DNA from: Streptomyces sp. NBC_01716
Lineage (GTDB): Bacteria > Actinomycetota > Actinomycetes > Streptomycetales > Streptomycetaceae
Reading direction: 5' to 3'
Length of the DNA: 64,000 bases
NCBI RefSeq assembly: GCF_036248275.1
Contig: NZ_CP109181.1
Location: forward strand, 7,378,001-7,442,000
The stretch's first letter is position 1. Each line of letters begins with the position of its first letter. Of this stretch, positions 1-7,537 are shown in pieces. The notes beneath the pieces were generated by a model. That model made no database searches. It was not told where the DNA came from and saw only the letters and a program-made list of their open reading frames with translations. The translations under genes were made by a program, and so were the position numbers.

Positions 1-68
1 ACTGCCTGTTCCGCACGAACCGCCAGCGATCAATGGGCCAGTTCCTCCACCTGAACTTCGCGACGGGA

Positions 69-458
69 ATGGCCGCCGAGTTCCTCCCCGCCCGGATCAC
101 CACCACCCCCGAACGCATCCAGCGCCAGCGCACCAAGGGTTGGGCATCGAACGGCGCCCGGTACGTCGGCCGCGGCACCCGCTACGGCAACCCCAACCGC
201 ATCGTCCGGCGGGCCGACACCGGAGGCTGGCACGTCGAGCACGACAACGGCGGTGGCGTCGGAACCTTCCCCAAGGCCGAGGCGCACCGCTTCGCCGTCG
301 ACTCCTACCGCGCCCACCTCGATGCTCACCCCGAGCTCGTAGCCGCCGCACGCGAGGAACTGCGCGGACGGGACCTCATGTGCTGGTGCGCCCCCGAACT
401 GGCCTGCCACGTCGACGTGCTGCTGCCCTTGGCGAACGCTGCGGCGGTGGCCGCATGA
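69..458 (+). CDS. DUF4326 domain protein
   Basis: Small protein carrying the DUF4326 signature: an N-terminal ERIQRQRTKGW element, YVGRGTRYGNP in the middle and a C-terminal CWCAP..CHVDVL metal-binding-like pair. The family is frequent on actinobacterial phages and plasmids and its biochemical role is unknown. The frame is open to the left edge, so a start at 33 or outside the window is possible. I prefer ATG 69 because the family core begins just after it. The stop overlaps the next gene in an ATGA quartet, implying translational coupling. A second family member lies at 1123-1515. Confidence 0.75.
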   Translation: MAAEFLPARITTTPERIQRQRTKGWASNGARYVGRGTRYGNPNRIVRRADTGGWHVEHDNGGGVGTFPKAEAHRFAVDSYRAHLDAHPELVAAAREELRGRDLMCWCAPELACHVDVLLPLANAAAVAA

Positions 459-766
459 CCCGCCACGTGGCCGCCCCGATGCCCGAGGCGATCCGGCACT
501 TTATGCGCGCCGGCCAGGACCCCGCCCGCGGCACCAACTGCCCCTGGTGCCAGGCCCGAGCCCATCAGCCGTGCCGCATCCCGTCATCCGGCAAAACCGG
601 CGCCAAGGTCCACCAGCAGCGGAAGGACGCGTGGGCGCGGCTCACCGCCTGCTGCACCACTTGCCAGGTCACCCCCGGTGTTCCGTGCCACCGCGACGGT
701 CGCGAGCTGGAGAACGGGGCCGTGCACGCCGTCCGGCACACCGAAGCCGAGGTGACAGCGGCATGA
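455..766 (+). CDS. Small phage-type zinc-finger protein
   Basis: The 103-residue protein has two copies of a C-x2-C...PC...H pattern (NCPWCQARAHQPC, then CCTTCQVTPGVPC followed by H). This is the spacing seen in small actinophage DNA-binding zinc-finger proteins. It starts in an ATGA overlap with the DUF4326 gene and ends in an ATGA overlap with the next gene, so the three are probably one coupled operon. A nucleic-acid-binding role is inferred from the Cys/His pattern only. Confidence 0.65.
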   Translation: MTRHVAAPMPEAIRHFMRAGQDPARGTNCPWCQARAHQPCRIPSSGKTGAKVHQQRKDAWARLTACCTTCQVTPGVPCHRDGRELENGAVHAVRHTEAEVTAA

Positions 767-1071
767 ACCGGTACTGCGAGATCCCGGCCTGCACCAACTT
801 CGCCCGCCCCGGCCGGCACACCTGCACCAGTCACCAGGCCCGACAGCACCGCGCCCAGCTGCCCGCCGAGCCAGCGCCGGAAGTCGACCTCGAGGAAGTC
901 GAGTTCATCGTCCGTGGCGGACTATCCGCCGCCGATCTACCCCGAGCCGAACAGCAGGCCGTCGTCGCCCAGCTCGCCAGCCGGCGTACACCCGCCTCGC
1001 GGATCGCCGAACTCGTCGGCGTCAGCGAGCGCACCGTCCACCGCTGGCAGACCGCCAACCAGGCCGCTTGA
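763..1071 (+). CDS. Cys-containing N-terminus with C-terminal helix-turn-helix
   Basis: The 102-residue product has four spaced Cys/His positions near the N-terminus (YCEIPACTN...HTCTSH), which could bind zinc. A C-terminal helix-turn-helix follows (SRIAELVGVSERTVHRWQ) of the resolvase/transposase-like type. It likely binds DNA, but the target is unknown. The start overlaps the upstream stop (ATGA). Confidence 0.65.
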   Translation: MNRYCEIPACTNFARPGRHTCTSHQARQHRAQLPAEPAPEVDLEEVEFIVRGGLSAADLPRAEQQAVVAQLASRRTPASRIAELVGVSERTVHRWQTANQAA

Positions 1072-1122
1072 CCTGAGACCGGTCGTCCCCGAAACCGCCC
1101 CACCAGCCCAGGAGGAGAAGAA

Positions 1123-1515
1123 GTGACCACCGAAGTGATCAGCCTGAAGGGCTGCATCCGCGAGTACGGCCCGCGCCTGGAACGCGCACCCCAGGGCCTT
1201 GTTTATGTCGGCCGCAAGTGGACTCTCGGCGGCTGGGATCTGCCGTCCCACCCGCTTGCGAATCCGTTCTCGGTGAAGCGCTACGGCAGTCGGGAGGCCG
1301 TGGTGGCGGAGTATCTGCGGTTGCTGTTGCGGCGCCCGGATCTGGTCGGGCAGGCCGTGAAGCTGCGGGGTTCGATTCTCGGCTGCTGGTGCGCGCCGGA
1401 CCTTTGCCATGCGCACGTCGTGGCCGAGGTGGCGGACGGCATGACCCGCGATCAGGCCGTCGCGTGGGCGGCTGAGCTCGCCGCCGTCGCCACCCGCGCG
1501 ACCACCGCCGCCTGA
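1123..1515 (+). CDS. DUF4326 domain protein (second copy)
   Basis: GTG start with a good ribosome-binding site (aggagga around 1110). Contains YVGRKW, a degenerate NPF segment and the diagnostic CWCAP..CHAHVV motif of DUF4326. It is shorter and diverged from the copy at 69-458, lacking the clear RIQRQRTKGW start. The function of the family is unknown. It stands in the same rightward run of accessory genes. Confidence 0.75.
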   Translation: MTTEVISLKGCIREYGPRLERAPQGLVYVGRKWTLGGWDLPSHPLANPFSVKRYGSREAVVAEYLRLLLRRPDLVGQAVKLRGSILGCWCAPDLCHAHVVAEVADGMTRDQAVAWAAELAAVATRATTAA

Positions 1516-1550
1516 CCAACCGCACCCCGACCCAACAGGAGAAACCCGAC

Positions 1551-1991
1551 ATGACCGACGCCCCGTACACCACCGAAGACCTCCGCACCGAAGCCGCCCG
1601 CCAGCACGCCGTGCTCACCGAAGACCCCGACTACATGGGCATCGGCGAGCGGATGGAGGGCGCGTTCATCGACTCCACCTTTGTGGACCCCGACCCCGAG
1701 ACGGGCACCGAGCCCAGCACCGGCACCACGTGGGACGAACTCGACGACCGCCACTTCGACACCGCGCAGAGGGCCATCGACGAACTCATCAACGACGCCG
1801 CCGACGTGTCCGACTGGGCGATCAACCTCGGCGCAGACGGACTCCAGCCCAGCACCGAACACGCCATCACCATCAACGGCGACGACCGCCCCATCGCCCG
1901 CATCCACTTCGCGTTCGAACCCGACATGCCCGACGACATGCGCACCGCCCTCGTCGAAGGCATCGGCGAAGCCCTCAACAACCACCTCTGA
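1551..1991 (+). CDS. Acidic hypothetical protein
   Basis: A 146-residue acidic protein with a ribosome-binding site (caggagaaa) before ATG. No domain recognised. The sequence is rich in Asp/Glu and predicted helical, with a central DTAQRAIDELINDAADV stretch. Acidic small proteins are common in phage accessory regions, but no function can be assigned. Confidence 0.6.
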   Translation: MTDAPYTTEDLRTEAARQHAVLTEDPDYMGIGERMEGAFIDSTFVDPDPETGTEPSTGTTWDELDDRHFDTAQRAIDELINDAADVSDWAINLGADGLQPSTEHAITINGDDRPIARIHFAFEPDMPDDMRTALVEGIGEALNNHL

Positions 1992-2047
1992 CCCACCCCC
2001 GTTGCGGATCCGGTTCTCGCCGGCCCGCGCCCAAGAAGGAGCAGCAC

Positions 2048-2497
2048 ATGCCCGACCAGCCCGAACGCCCCGCCCGTCACGCCGTCTACGGCGAACTCAT
2101 GTGGCCCGAGTGGAACCCGACCTCGGAGAGCTACGGCGTCGGCCCCGACACCGCCGCCTACGCCCTCTTGGACGCGCACGCCGCCGAGGTCCAGAGCGAG
2201 ACCATCCCCGACTGGGAAGCGGTCTACGAGCCCGGCAACGTCTCGGACTACCTCATCGGCTACGCCAACTCCGAGGTCGCCGCGAAGGGCGCAGCCGTCG
2301 CCTGGGTGCTGTCCCAGTCCGATACGGACGCCGCGCGCCTGGAGTGGGAGGAGCAGCCCGCCGGGGAGCGGCACGACCACTTGTTCGACCTGACGGAGCG
2401 GCACGACGACGGGGTCGACACCGACACCGGGGTCACCGTCCGGCGCCGCAGCCGCCCGTACACGGCTGACGACATCGCCGACCCGGCCACCCCGTGA
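2048..2497 (+). CDS. Hypothetical protein
   Basis: A 149-residue product preceded by aagaaggag. It opens with MPDQPERPA, nearly the same opening as the HIT-fusion gene at 3117 (MPDQPEP), suggesting a copied ribosome-binding and leader segment. No recognisable domain. The middle section has an Ala-rich helix. The stop lies just upstream of the endonuclease gene. Confidence 0.6.
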   Translation: MPDQPERPARHAVYGELMWPEWNPTSESYGVGPDTAAYALLDAHAAEVQSETIPDWEAVYEPGNVSDYLIGYANSEVAAKGAAVAWVLSQSDTDAARLEWEEQPAGERHDHLFDLTERHDDGVDTDTGVTVRRRSRPYTADDIADPATP

Positions 2498-2547
2498 CCC
2501 CTGCTGTACGCCCGGCCGGCTGCTATCTGGATGACCGAAGGAGCGAG

Positions 2548-3030
2548 ATGACCGAGACGCTTGGACTCTCCGAGAAACCGCACCGCGTGTGCAAGAGGTG
2601 TCGAACCGCTAAGCCGGTGGCGGCATTTCACAGCATGGGGCGCGGGCGTCGTCGGCCCTTGTGCGCACCATGCCGCTCGGAGACCCGCCCGCCGGAGTTC
2701 CGGCAGGGGACGCCCGAGGAGAAGTACCAGGGCCTTCTGCGGCGCGAGTACGGGATCACCCTCAAGCAGTACCGCCAGATGCTGGCCACACAGGGTGGCG
2801 GCTGCGCGATCTGCGGCTCGCCTCCCAGCGACAAGAGGCGGCTGGCCGTTGACCACTGCCACAGCTCTGGGCGAGTTCGAGCTCTGCTCTGCGTGCCTTG
2901 CAACACGCAGCTTGGCTCCTTCGAGAAGATCCGCCACCTCGCCGTCGAGTACCTGGCCCGATACGGGGCCGGCAACCCGGCCTTGGGCTACGACACGGCC
3001 TCGGGGACGGAAGTCGAAGAAGTCGCATGA
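2548..3030 (+). CDS. Endonuclease VII-like HNH nuclease
   Basis: Recombination endonuclease VII family (HNH/zinc beta-beta-alpha). An N-terminal zinc knuckle (CKRC...LCAPC) is followed by the core CAICG...LAVDHCHSSGRVRALLCVPCN. The DHCH motif supplies the catalytic His and the Cys pairs hold zinc. Family members cut branched or nicked DNA and often act in phage DNA maturation or recombination. ATG 2548 is chosen because gaaggag sits at 2537-2543. An upstream in-frame GTG at 2494 overlaps the previous stop but lacks a site. At 160 residues it is full length for the family. Confidence 0.85.
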   Translation: MTETLGLSEKPHRVCKRCRTAKPVAAFHSMGRGRRRPLCAPCRSETRPPEFRQGTPEEKYQGLLRREYGITLKQYRQMLATQGGGCAICGSPPSDKRRLAVDHCHSSGRVRALLCVPCNTQLGSFEKIRHLAVEYLARYGAGNPALGYDTASGTEVEEVA

Positions 3031-3116
3031 CCACGCACGACGGCCCGCCCCCCTCGCCTGCAACGAGGGGGCCGGGCGCCCTGGCAGTCCACCATCCCGA
3101 CCCTGAGGAGATCAAC

Positions 3117-4535
3117 ATGCCCGACCAGCCCGAGCCCACGAACTCCGCCGCCGAGTCCCCGATGGCCGAGCTGATCCGGCTCCGGCGCGAATGGCCGCCC
3201 GGACCGGCCGCCGAATGGAGCGAGCAGCACGCCGCGTCCGGGGTGCAGCCCGACACCCGGCCGGTGCCCGAGTGCTTGTTCTGCCAGCCGGGCGGTGACG
3301 GCAACACGGTGATCGCGGAGGCCGCCAGCGCCTACCTGCGCCTCGACAACTACCCGTCCGCCGATGGCCACATGGAGGTCGTGCCGAAGCGGCACATGGA
3401 GTCGTTCTTCGACCTGACGTCCGCCGAGGTGGACGACGTGTACACCCTGGCCTGCGATGCCCGCGCGCACGTCCCGGACGCGGACGGGTGGACGATCGGG
3501 ATCAACGAGGGCCGTGCTGCCGGGCGCACCATCGACCACGTGCACGTGCACCTGATCCCGCGCCGTCACGGGGATGTGGCGGACCCGCGCGGCGGGGTGC
3601 GGTGGGTGCTCCCGGACACGGCGGCACTGCCTGACACCCGGCGGTGCTGTGCGGAGCAGGGCAACCCGGCCGTCGCCCACAGCACGGACGGGACCGGGTG
3701 CTACGCGATCGAGCCCGCCCGGCCCGACACCGAGCGGCGCGAACGGTACGCGGCGGCGATCACCGAGTTCGTCAGCGGGTCACCGGAGGGCGACGCCGAC
3801 GCGGCCGACGCTGCGCTGGCCGTGGCGGACGAGGAGCAGCGGGACCTGTACGGCATGCTCCGCGCCGAGCGCGGCCAGGCGGACGGCATCATCACCCGCC
3901 TGCGCGCCGAGCTGGAGAGCGCCAACGAGTCGGCCCAGAAAGCCCTGGAGCAGCGTCAGGAGATGGCGGAAGAGCGGTACGTGTGGCAGGAACGCGGCGA
4001 CCGCGCCGAAGCCCTGGCGGCCCGCCTGCGTGCCGAGCTGGAGCAGGCCCGCGCCACCGTTCTCCGTGAGCGGGCGGACTTCTACGACGGTGTGCTCCGG
4101 GACTCGCTGGACCCGGACAGCGACCCCCGGTACTGCACCGCGATCCACGACATCGCCCTCGGGCTTCGCCGCCTGGCCGCCGAGACCGCCGCCGGGTCCG
4201 GTGGGCAGGCCGAGTCCGCGCACCCCGACAAGGTCGTCTTCATCGCCGAGTACTTCGAGCACGACCGGTGGACGTACCTCGGCACCAGCGATGACCGGCC
4301 CAGCCCGGAGCGCCTGCGGGCACGTACCCACGGCCTGCCTGCGCGCGTGGTGCGGGCGACGACGACGTACACGGTCGAGGACGGGGCGCAGCAGCCCGAC
4401 GACGTCGAGGAGGGGACCTGCTCGGCATGCGGTGAGCCCGCCTTCCGCGTCAGGCCCAGCCTGTCCGGCGCATGGCGGCACGGCGGCGCTCTGTGTGATC
4501 GGCCGGACCAGTCGTTCCGCCCGCAGCAGCCGTAA
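3117..4535 (+). CDS. HIT-domain protein fused to coiled-coil and C-terminal extension
   Basis: The 472-residue protein has a HIT (histidine triad) domain at about residues 51-166, starting with CLFC and ending with HVHVHLIP (residues 141-147), the nucleotidyl hydrolase/transferase triad. Charged heptad-like coiled-coil runs at about 235-330. The C-terminal part contains VVFIAEYFEHDRWTY and a CSACGE zinc-ribbon-like segment. HIT enzymes usually stand alone at about 110-150 residues, so the long extension is unusual. Activity on nucleoside phosphate conjugates is expected from the triad, but the role of the fusion is unknown. Confidence 0.75.
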   Translation: MPDQPEPTNSAAESPMAELIRLRREWPPGPAAEWSEQHAASGVQPDTRPVPECLFCQPGGDGNTVIAEAASAYLRLDNYPSADGHMEVVPKRHMESFFDLTSAEVDDVYTLACDARAHVPDADGWTIGINEGRAAGRTIDHVHVHLIPRRHGDVADPRGGVRWVLPDTAALPDTRRCCAEQGNPAVAHSTDGTGCYAIEPARPDTERRERYAAAITEFVSGSPEGDADAADAALAVADEEQRDLYGMLRAERGQADGIITRLRAELESANESAQKALEQRQEMAEERYVWQERGDRAEALAARLRAELEQARATVLRERADFYDGVLRDSLDPDSDPRYCTAIHDIALGLRRLAAETAAGSGGQAESAHPDKVVFIAEYFEHDRWTYLGTSDDRPSPERLRARTHGLPARVVRATTTYTVEDGAQQPDDVEEGTCSACGEPAFRVRPSLSGAWRHGGALCDRPDQSFRPQQP

Positions 4536-4662
4536 CCCCCGGTGTGGCGCTCCCTGACCCCACGGGGCGCGCCACACGCCCACCACAGCCCCCCGCGCAC
4601 GCACGACCGCACCCAGCCGCACCGAGACCGCCACAGAGACGCACAACGCCACGGAGGACACG

Positions 4663-4998
4663 ATGACCACCAGCCCCGCCGACGAACTCCGCACCGCCGC
4701 CGCCCTCCTGAGGGCACGCGCCACCACCGCCACACCCAGCCCTTGGACACAAACCGGCATCGGCGACTTCGGCTGGTACATCGACGGCCCCGGCATCGAA
4801 ACCGCAGACAGCGACCAAGGCCGCGCCGACGCCGACTACATCGCCCTCATGCACCCCGGCGTCGGGGCCGCGCTCGCCGACTGGCTGGACCGTATGGCCG
4901 ACGCCAACGAGGCCGCCAACGACTGGACGTTCGGCCTCATCGCCACGCTCAACCTCGAAGCCCTCGCGGTGGCCCGGCAGATCAACGGCACGCCGTGA
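4663..4998 (+). CDS. Hypothetical protein, Streptomyces phage/plasmid family
   Basis: A 111-residue protein with the pattern DADYIALMHPGVGAALADWLD, which recurs in small proteins of Streptomyces phages and integrative elements. Its N-terminal half resembles the opening of DUF6221-type proteins (helix followed by TPSPWT), compare 24115-24453. Role unknown. The stop overlaps the next GTG start (GTGA). Confidence 0.6.
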   Translation: MTTSPADELRTAAALLRARATTATPSPWTQTGIGDFGWYIDGPGIETADSDQGRADADYIALMHPGVGAALADWLDRMADANEAANDWTFGLIATLNLEALAVARQINGTP

Positions 4999-5195
4999 CC
5001 ACCCGCACGTGGCTCCGGCACCCGCCAGCCCCAGCACCCCGCCCCGCATGCACCACCGGGGACCCGTACCGCACCCGCAACCTCGCCATGGCCGCCGCCG
5101 TCACCCGCGCACTCACCGGGGCTCACGGGTGGCAGCCGTGGGAGTGCGCGTGCGGCCACTGGCACCTCGTCAGGACCGGGCAGGTGGCGGCATGA
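4995..5195 (+). CDS. Small basic protein with Cys/His motif
   Basis: A 66-residue protein starting in a GTGA overlap and ending in an ATGA overlap, so translationally coupled on both sides. The C-terminus has CACGHWHLV, a short zinc-ribbon-like segment common in small actinophage proteins. No function assigned. Confidence 0.55.
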   Translation: MTTRTWLRHPPAPAPRPACTTGDPYRTRNLAMAAAVTRALTGAHGWQPWECACGHWHLVRTGQVAA

Positions 5196-5467
5196 GCGCA
5201 GCCCTGACGCCCCGCCAGCGGCAGGTGCTGATCCTCGCCGCGAACGGCCACGGGGACACGTCGATCGGCCGCGCGATCGGGATCAGCCGGGCCACGGTCC
5301 GCCGCCACCTCCAGGGCGCCTTCGGGGTGCTGGGGGTGCGGGACCGGACGCAGGCGGTCGCGGTGGCTCTGCGGCTGGGGGAGGTGGCGCTCGGGGAGGT
5401 CCGGGTGCCGGTCGCATCTCCGCTTGGACCGCAACAGGCCCGAGAAGGGCCCTCAGTGACCGCCTGA
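5192..5467 (+). CDS. LuxR-type HTH protein
   Basis: The 91-residue protein is almost entirely a GerE/LuxR helix-turn-helix. It begins LTPRQRQVLILAANGH and continues with IGRAIGISRATVRRHL, and has no receiver or autoinducer domain. Stand-alone LuxR-type HTH proteins act as transcription factors. This one likely regulates element genes, but no target site could be identified. It overlaps the upstream gene by ATGA. Confidence 0.7.
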   Translation: MSAALTPRQRQVLILAANGHGDTSIGRAIGISRATVRRHLQGAFGVLGVRDRTQAVAVALRLGEVALGEVRVPVASPLGPQQAREGPSVTA

Positions 5468-5570
5468 CGGCCGAACAGTCCTTCCGGGCACCCCAGGCGC
5501 TCCGAGGCTGAGAACGCCAGCGAGGCGCACAGCCCCGCCGATCCGCGAAACGTGACCGAAAGGAACCGAA

Positions 5571-5816
5571 ATGACCGACCGTCGAGCGGCTTTGGCGTTC
5601 AACGCCATCGCCCCCGCACTCAAAGCCCACGACCGATGGCTCCCACTGTCCGTCCGACAAGCCGTTGCCGAGGCCGTACTCGCGGCAGTTGATGACGGCG
5701 CCCCCGAGACCGAGCACTGCATCCACAGCAAAGCCATCCACCACCAGCACCACCGGGAACCCGTCACCGGCTGCCCCTGGTGCCCGGCCGCCGGCCAGGC
5801 GAAGGACCCCGCATGA
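5571..5816 (+). CDS. Small hypothetical protein with CxxH/CPWC motif
   Basis: An 81-residue protein with aaagga before ATG. The C-terminus holds HCIHSKAIHHQHH and GCPWCPA, a plausible zinc site. Unknown function. It overlaps the next gene in an ATGA quartet. Confidence 0.55.
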   Translation: MTDRRAALAFNAIAPALKAHDRWLPLSVRQAVAEAVLAAVDDGAPETEHCIHSKAIHHQHHREPVTGCPWCPAAGQAKDPA

Positions 5817-6025
5817 TCGACGAGTACGACAACATCGTCAGCAGTCGCGTCTTCATGTCGACAGGCTGGGACAGTCCCTGGTGGAAGCTCCTCATCCTCG
5901 ACGGAATCCGCGGCGGCGATGAAAACTGCAACCGAACCATCGGCGTCCGCATACCTGGCGGCGCCCTGTTCATCTGCCTGAACTTGCCACTCCGGCAACG
6001 CCCCTGCGTCGAATGCCTGGAATGA
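5813..6025 (+). CDS. Small hypothetical protein
   Basis: A 70-residue protein starting in an ATGA overlap. Tryptophan-rich centre (TGWDSPWWKLLILDGIRGG) and a terminal CVECLE. No recognised family. It is the last gene before a strong hairpin terminator, so it closes the first rightward operon. Confidence 0.5.
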   Translation: MIDEYDNIVSSRVFMSTGWDSPWWKLLILDGIRGGDENCNRTIGVRIPGGALFICLNLPLRQRPCVECLE

Positions 6026-6053
6026 GGACCCGGCGGCCGTGACCACGATGTAG

Positions 6054-6085
6054 CCCCCGCACCGGATCGTCGGTGCGGGGGTTTC
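6054..6085 (+). terminator. Rho-independent terminator
   Basis: An 11-bp perfect stem CCCCCGCACCG / CGGTGCGGGGG (6054-6064 with 6071-6081), loop of 6, followed by TTTC. It ends the 69-6025 gene run. Confidence 0.8.
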
Positions 6086-6117
6086 TCGCGTCCGACGCAC
6101 AGTCAGGCGCCGCGAAT

Positions 6118-6158
6118 ACGGTTTACCCGAGAGCCGGACAATCGGGGTAACGTACCGT
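6118..6158. promoter_or_regulatory. Imperfect dyad upstream of DUF3800 gene
   Basis: ACGGTTTACCCGA (6118-6130) faces TCGGGGTAACGTACCGT (6142-6158), which share complementary TTACCCGA and ACGGT blocks. This could be an operator or leader hairpin in the gene-free stretch before 6312. No clear promoter hexamers were found. Confidence 0.3.
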
Positions 6159-6202
6159 CACCGCGCGTGCGGGAAGAGCGAACGCGTGGTCGAAACGCAA
6201 AA

Positions 6203-6229
6203 CCCCCGGCGGAGGCGATCCGCCGGGGG
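6203..6229 (-). terminator. GC hairpin, terminator-like on the minus strand
   Basis: A perfect 11-bp stem (CCCCCGGCGGA with TCCGCCGGGGG), 5-nt loop. Read on the minus strand it is followed by TTTTGCGTTT. No leftward gene lies immediately upstream, so it may insulate the DUF3800 gene from antisense transcription. Confidence 0.5.
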
Positions 6230-6311
6230 CAAAACCAGAGGAGACCAACCCTCCCGTGGTACAGAGCAACCGTAGCGCCAGCGTTGGCGCTTCGCCCCGC
6301 CAGCAGACCCC

Positions 6312-7124
6312 ATGACAGGTCTCCTCCTCGGCGCGGCCCACCCAGGCACCCTCCCGAAGCTCAACGTGTACGTCGACGAAACCGGAGACCGCGGCCTTGG
6401 GCAACGGTCCTCGCCGTTCTTCGCCATGACCGCCCTCATGGTCCCCGCCGAAGACGACTGGACCGTCCGCTACGCCGCCGCCGGCCTCCGCTCCGTCATC
6501 CACGGCGGAGACACCGAACAGGTGAAGCCGCTCCACTGGGTGGACCACTTCAAACGCAAGCACGCAGACCGGCGACTCATGGCCGCCACGGCACTCGCCG
6601 GAATGCCATCCGCCCGCGTCATCCACGTCATCGTCCCCAAGGAAGCCGCCCGCACCGCCCCCGGAATGGCCGACAGAGACCGCTTCTACAACTACACAAC
6701 CCGCCTCCTGCTCGAACGCGTCGCCCACGCCGCCAAGGGCTGGCTGGGCGGGCCGCGGTTCGCCATCGTCCGCCTCGGACTCGTCAAGGGTATGGACCAC
6801 GCCGACACCGCCGGCTACCTCAACTTCGTGCGACAGGGGCAGATCGAAACCTGGGGCGTGCCCTGGCAGCACATCAAGTGGCCGCCCGTGTGGATGGGAA
6901 CCGACTGGGACGGCATCCAGCTCGCTGACCTGCACGCGGGGCTCCTCAACTGCGCACTCAGCGGCGACCCCGCCGACGACGCGTGCGCCTCGAACCTGCT
7001 CCTGTGCAAGCACCAGCTCTACCGCCGCAACGGTCGGCTCCGCGGCTACGGCGTCAAGGTTGTCGGCACGGACTCGTCGTTCGTGACCGGCCGCTCCTGG
7101 TGGGAGAAGTGGTCCGTGGGATGA
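6312..7124 (+). CDS. DUF3800 domain protein
   Basis: The 270-residue protein begins with the DUF3800 signature YVDETGDRG (residues 20-28) and ends with acidic and aromatic motifs (QLADLHAGLL near residue 205) typical of this RNase H-like fold family. Members are found on phages, near defence systems and as stand-alone accessory genes. A nuclease activity is suspected from the fold but not established. The gene is isolated: hairpins lie on both sides and the intergenic regions are long, which fits an independently regulated moron or cargo gene. No strong ribosome-binding site is visible before ATG 6312. Confidence 0.8.
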   Translation: MTGLLLGAAHPGTLPKLNVYVDETGDRGLGQRSSPFFAMTALMVPAEDDWTVRYAAAGLRSVIHGGDTEQVKPLHWVDHFKRKHADRRLMAATALAGMPSARVIHVIVPKEAARTAPGMADRDRFYNYTTRLLLERVAHAAKGWLGGPRFAIVRLGLVKGMDHADTAGYLNFVRQGQIETWGVPWQHIKWPPVWMGTDWDGIQLADLHAGLLNCALSGDPADDACASNLLLCKHQLYRRNGRLRGYGVKVVGTDSSFVTGRSWWEKWSVG

Positions 7125-7133
7125 ACACGACAA

Positions 7134-7228
7134 AGCCCCTTGGGGGGCTCCGGGGGCCACTGCCACCACGTGGGTGGAGGATCCAGTTCCCTGGTTCCGG
7201 CCTTGTCCCGGCAGCCCTCCAAGGGGCT
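7134..7228. repeat. 16-bp imperfect inverted repeat pair
   Basis: AGCCCCTTGGGGGGCT at 7134-7149 and AGCCCTCCAAGGGGCT at 7213-7228 are reverse complements with one mismatch. Each copy is itself nearly self-complementary. A smaller CCACC/GGTGG hairpin lies between them. The block follows the DUF3800 stop and may terminate transcription or be a recombination or protein-binding site. Confidence 0.55.
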
Positions 7229-7277
7229 CGTCTGACACAGAAAACGTACCCCAGATATTGATCCTTAGCACCACCGG

Positions 7278-7311
7278 CAGGCCCCTGATTCACCCATCGG
7301 GGGCCTGTTTC
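7278..7311 (+). terminator. Hairpin followed by T-run
   Basis: The stem CAGGCCCC (7278-7285) pairs with GGGGCCTG (7300-7307), followed by TTT. It probably terminates rightward transcription from the DUF3800 gene. Confidence 0.6.
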
Positions 7312-7408
7312 CATGCCCCGCCACCTGCGAATATGTCGCAGGCATATGACCTGGGGGATGGGATGGCTCACAGTAGCGCCCACCGCCCACGCGGGCCAGA
7401 CTCACGAC

Positions 7409-7430
7409 GAACCCCCCGGCCGGGGGGTTC
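7409..7430. repeat. 22-bp perfect palindrome
   Basis: GAACCCCCCGG at 7409-7419 is followed directly by its exact reverse complement to 7430. It lies in a 413-bp gene-free stretch (7125-7537) with other palindromes, including ATATG/CATAT arms at 7332-7348. This could be a terminator-like hairpin or a binding or cruciform site upstream of the coiled-coil gene. Confidence 0.6.
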
Positions 7431-7537
7431 GGGGGCCGTCGGGCGGGGGCAGGTCGGCTCAAACCCGCCGTGTCACCTGAACGAACTACGGGGAGCTTCC
7501 ATCCGGTCACAGAACGGTGATGACAGGAGAGCCCGTA

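Noticed and set aside
4663..4998. Calling the 111-residue protein a DUF6221 member
   Set aside because: It shares a general layout with DUF6221 but lacks the HIARHDPARVL core present in the 24115-24453 protein.
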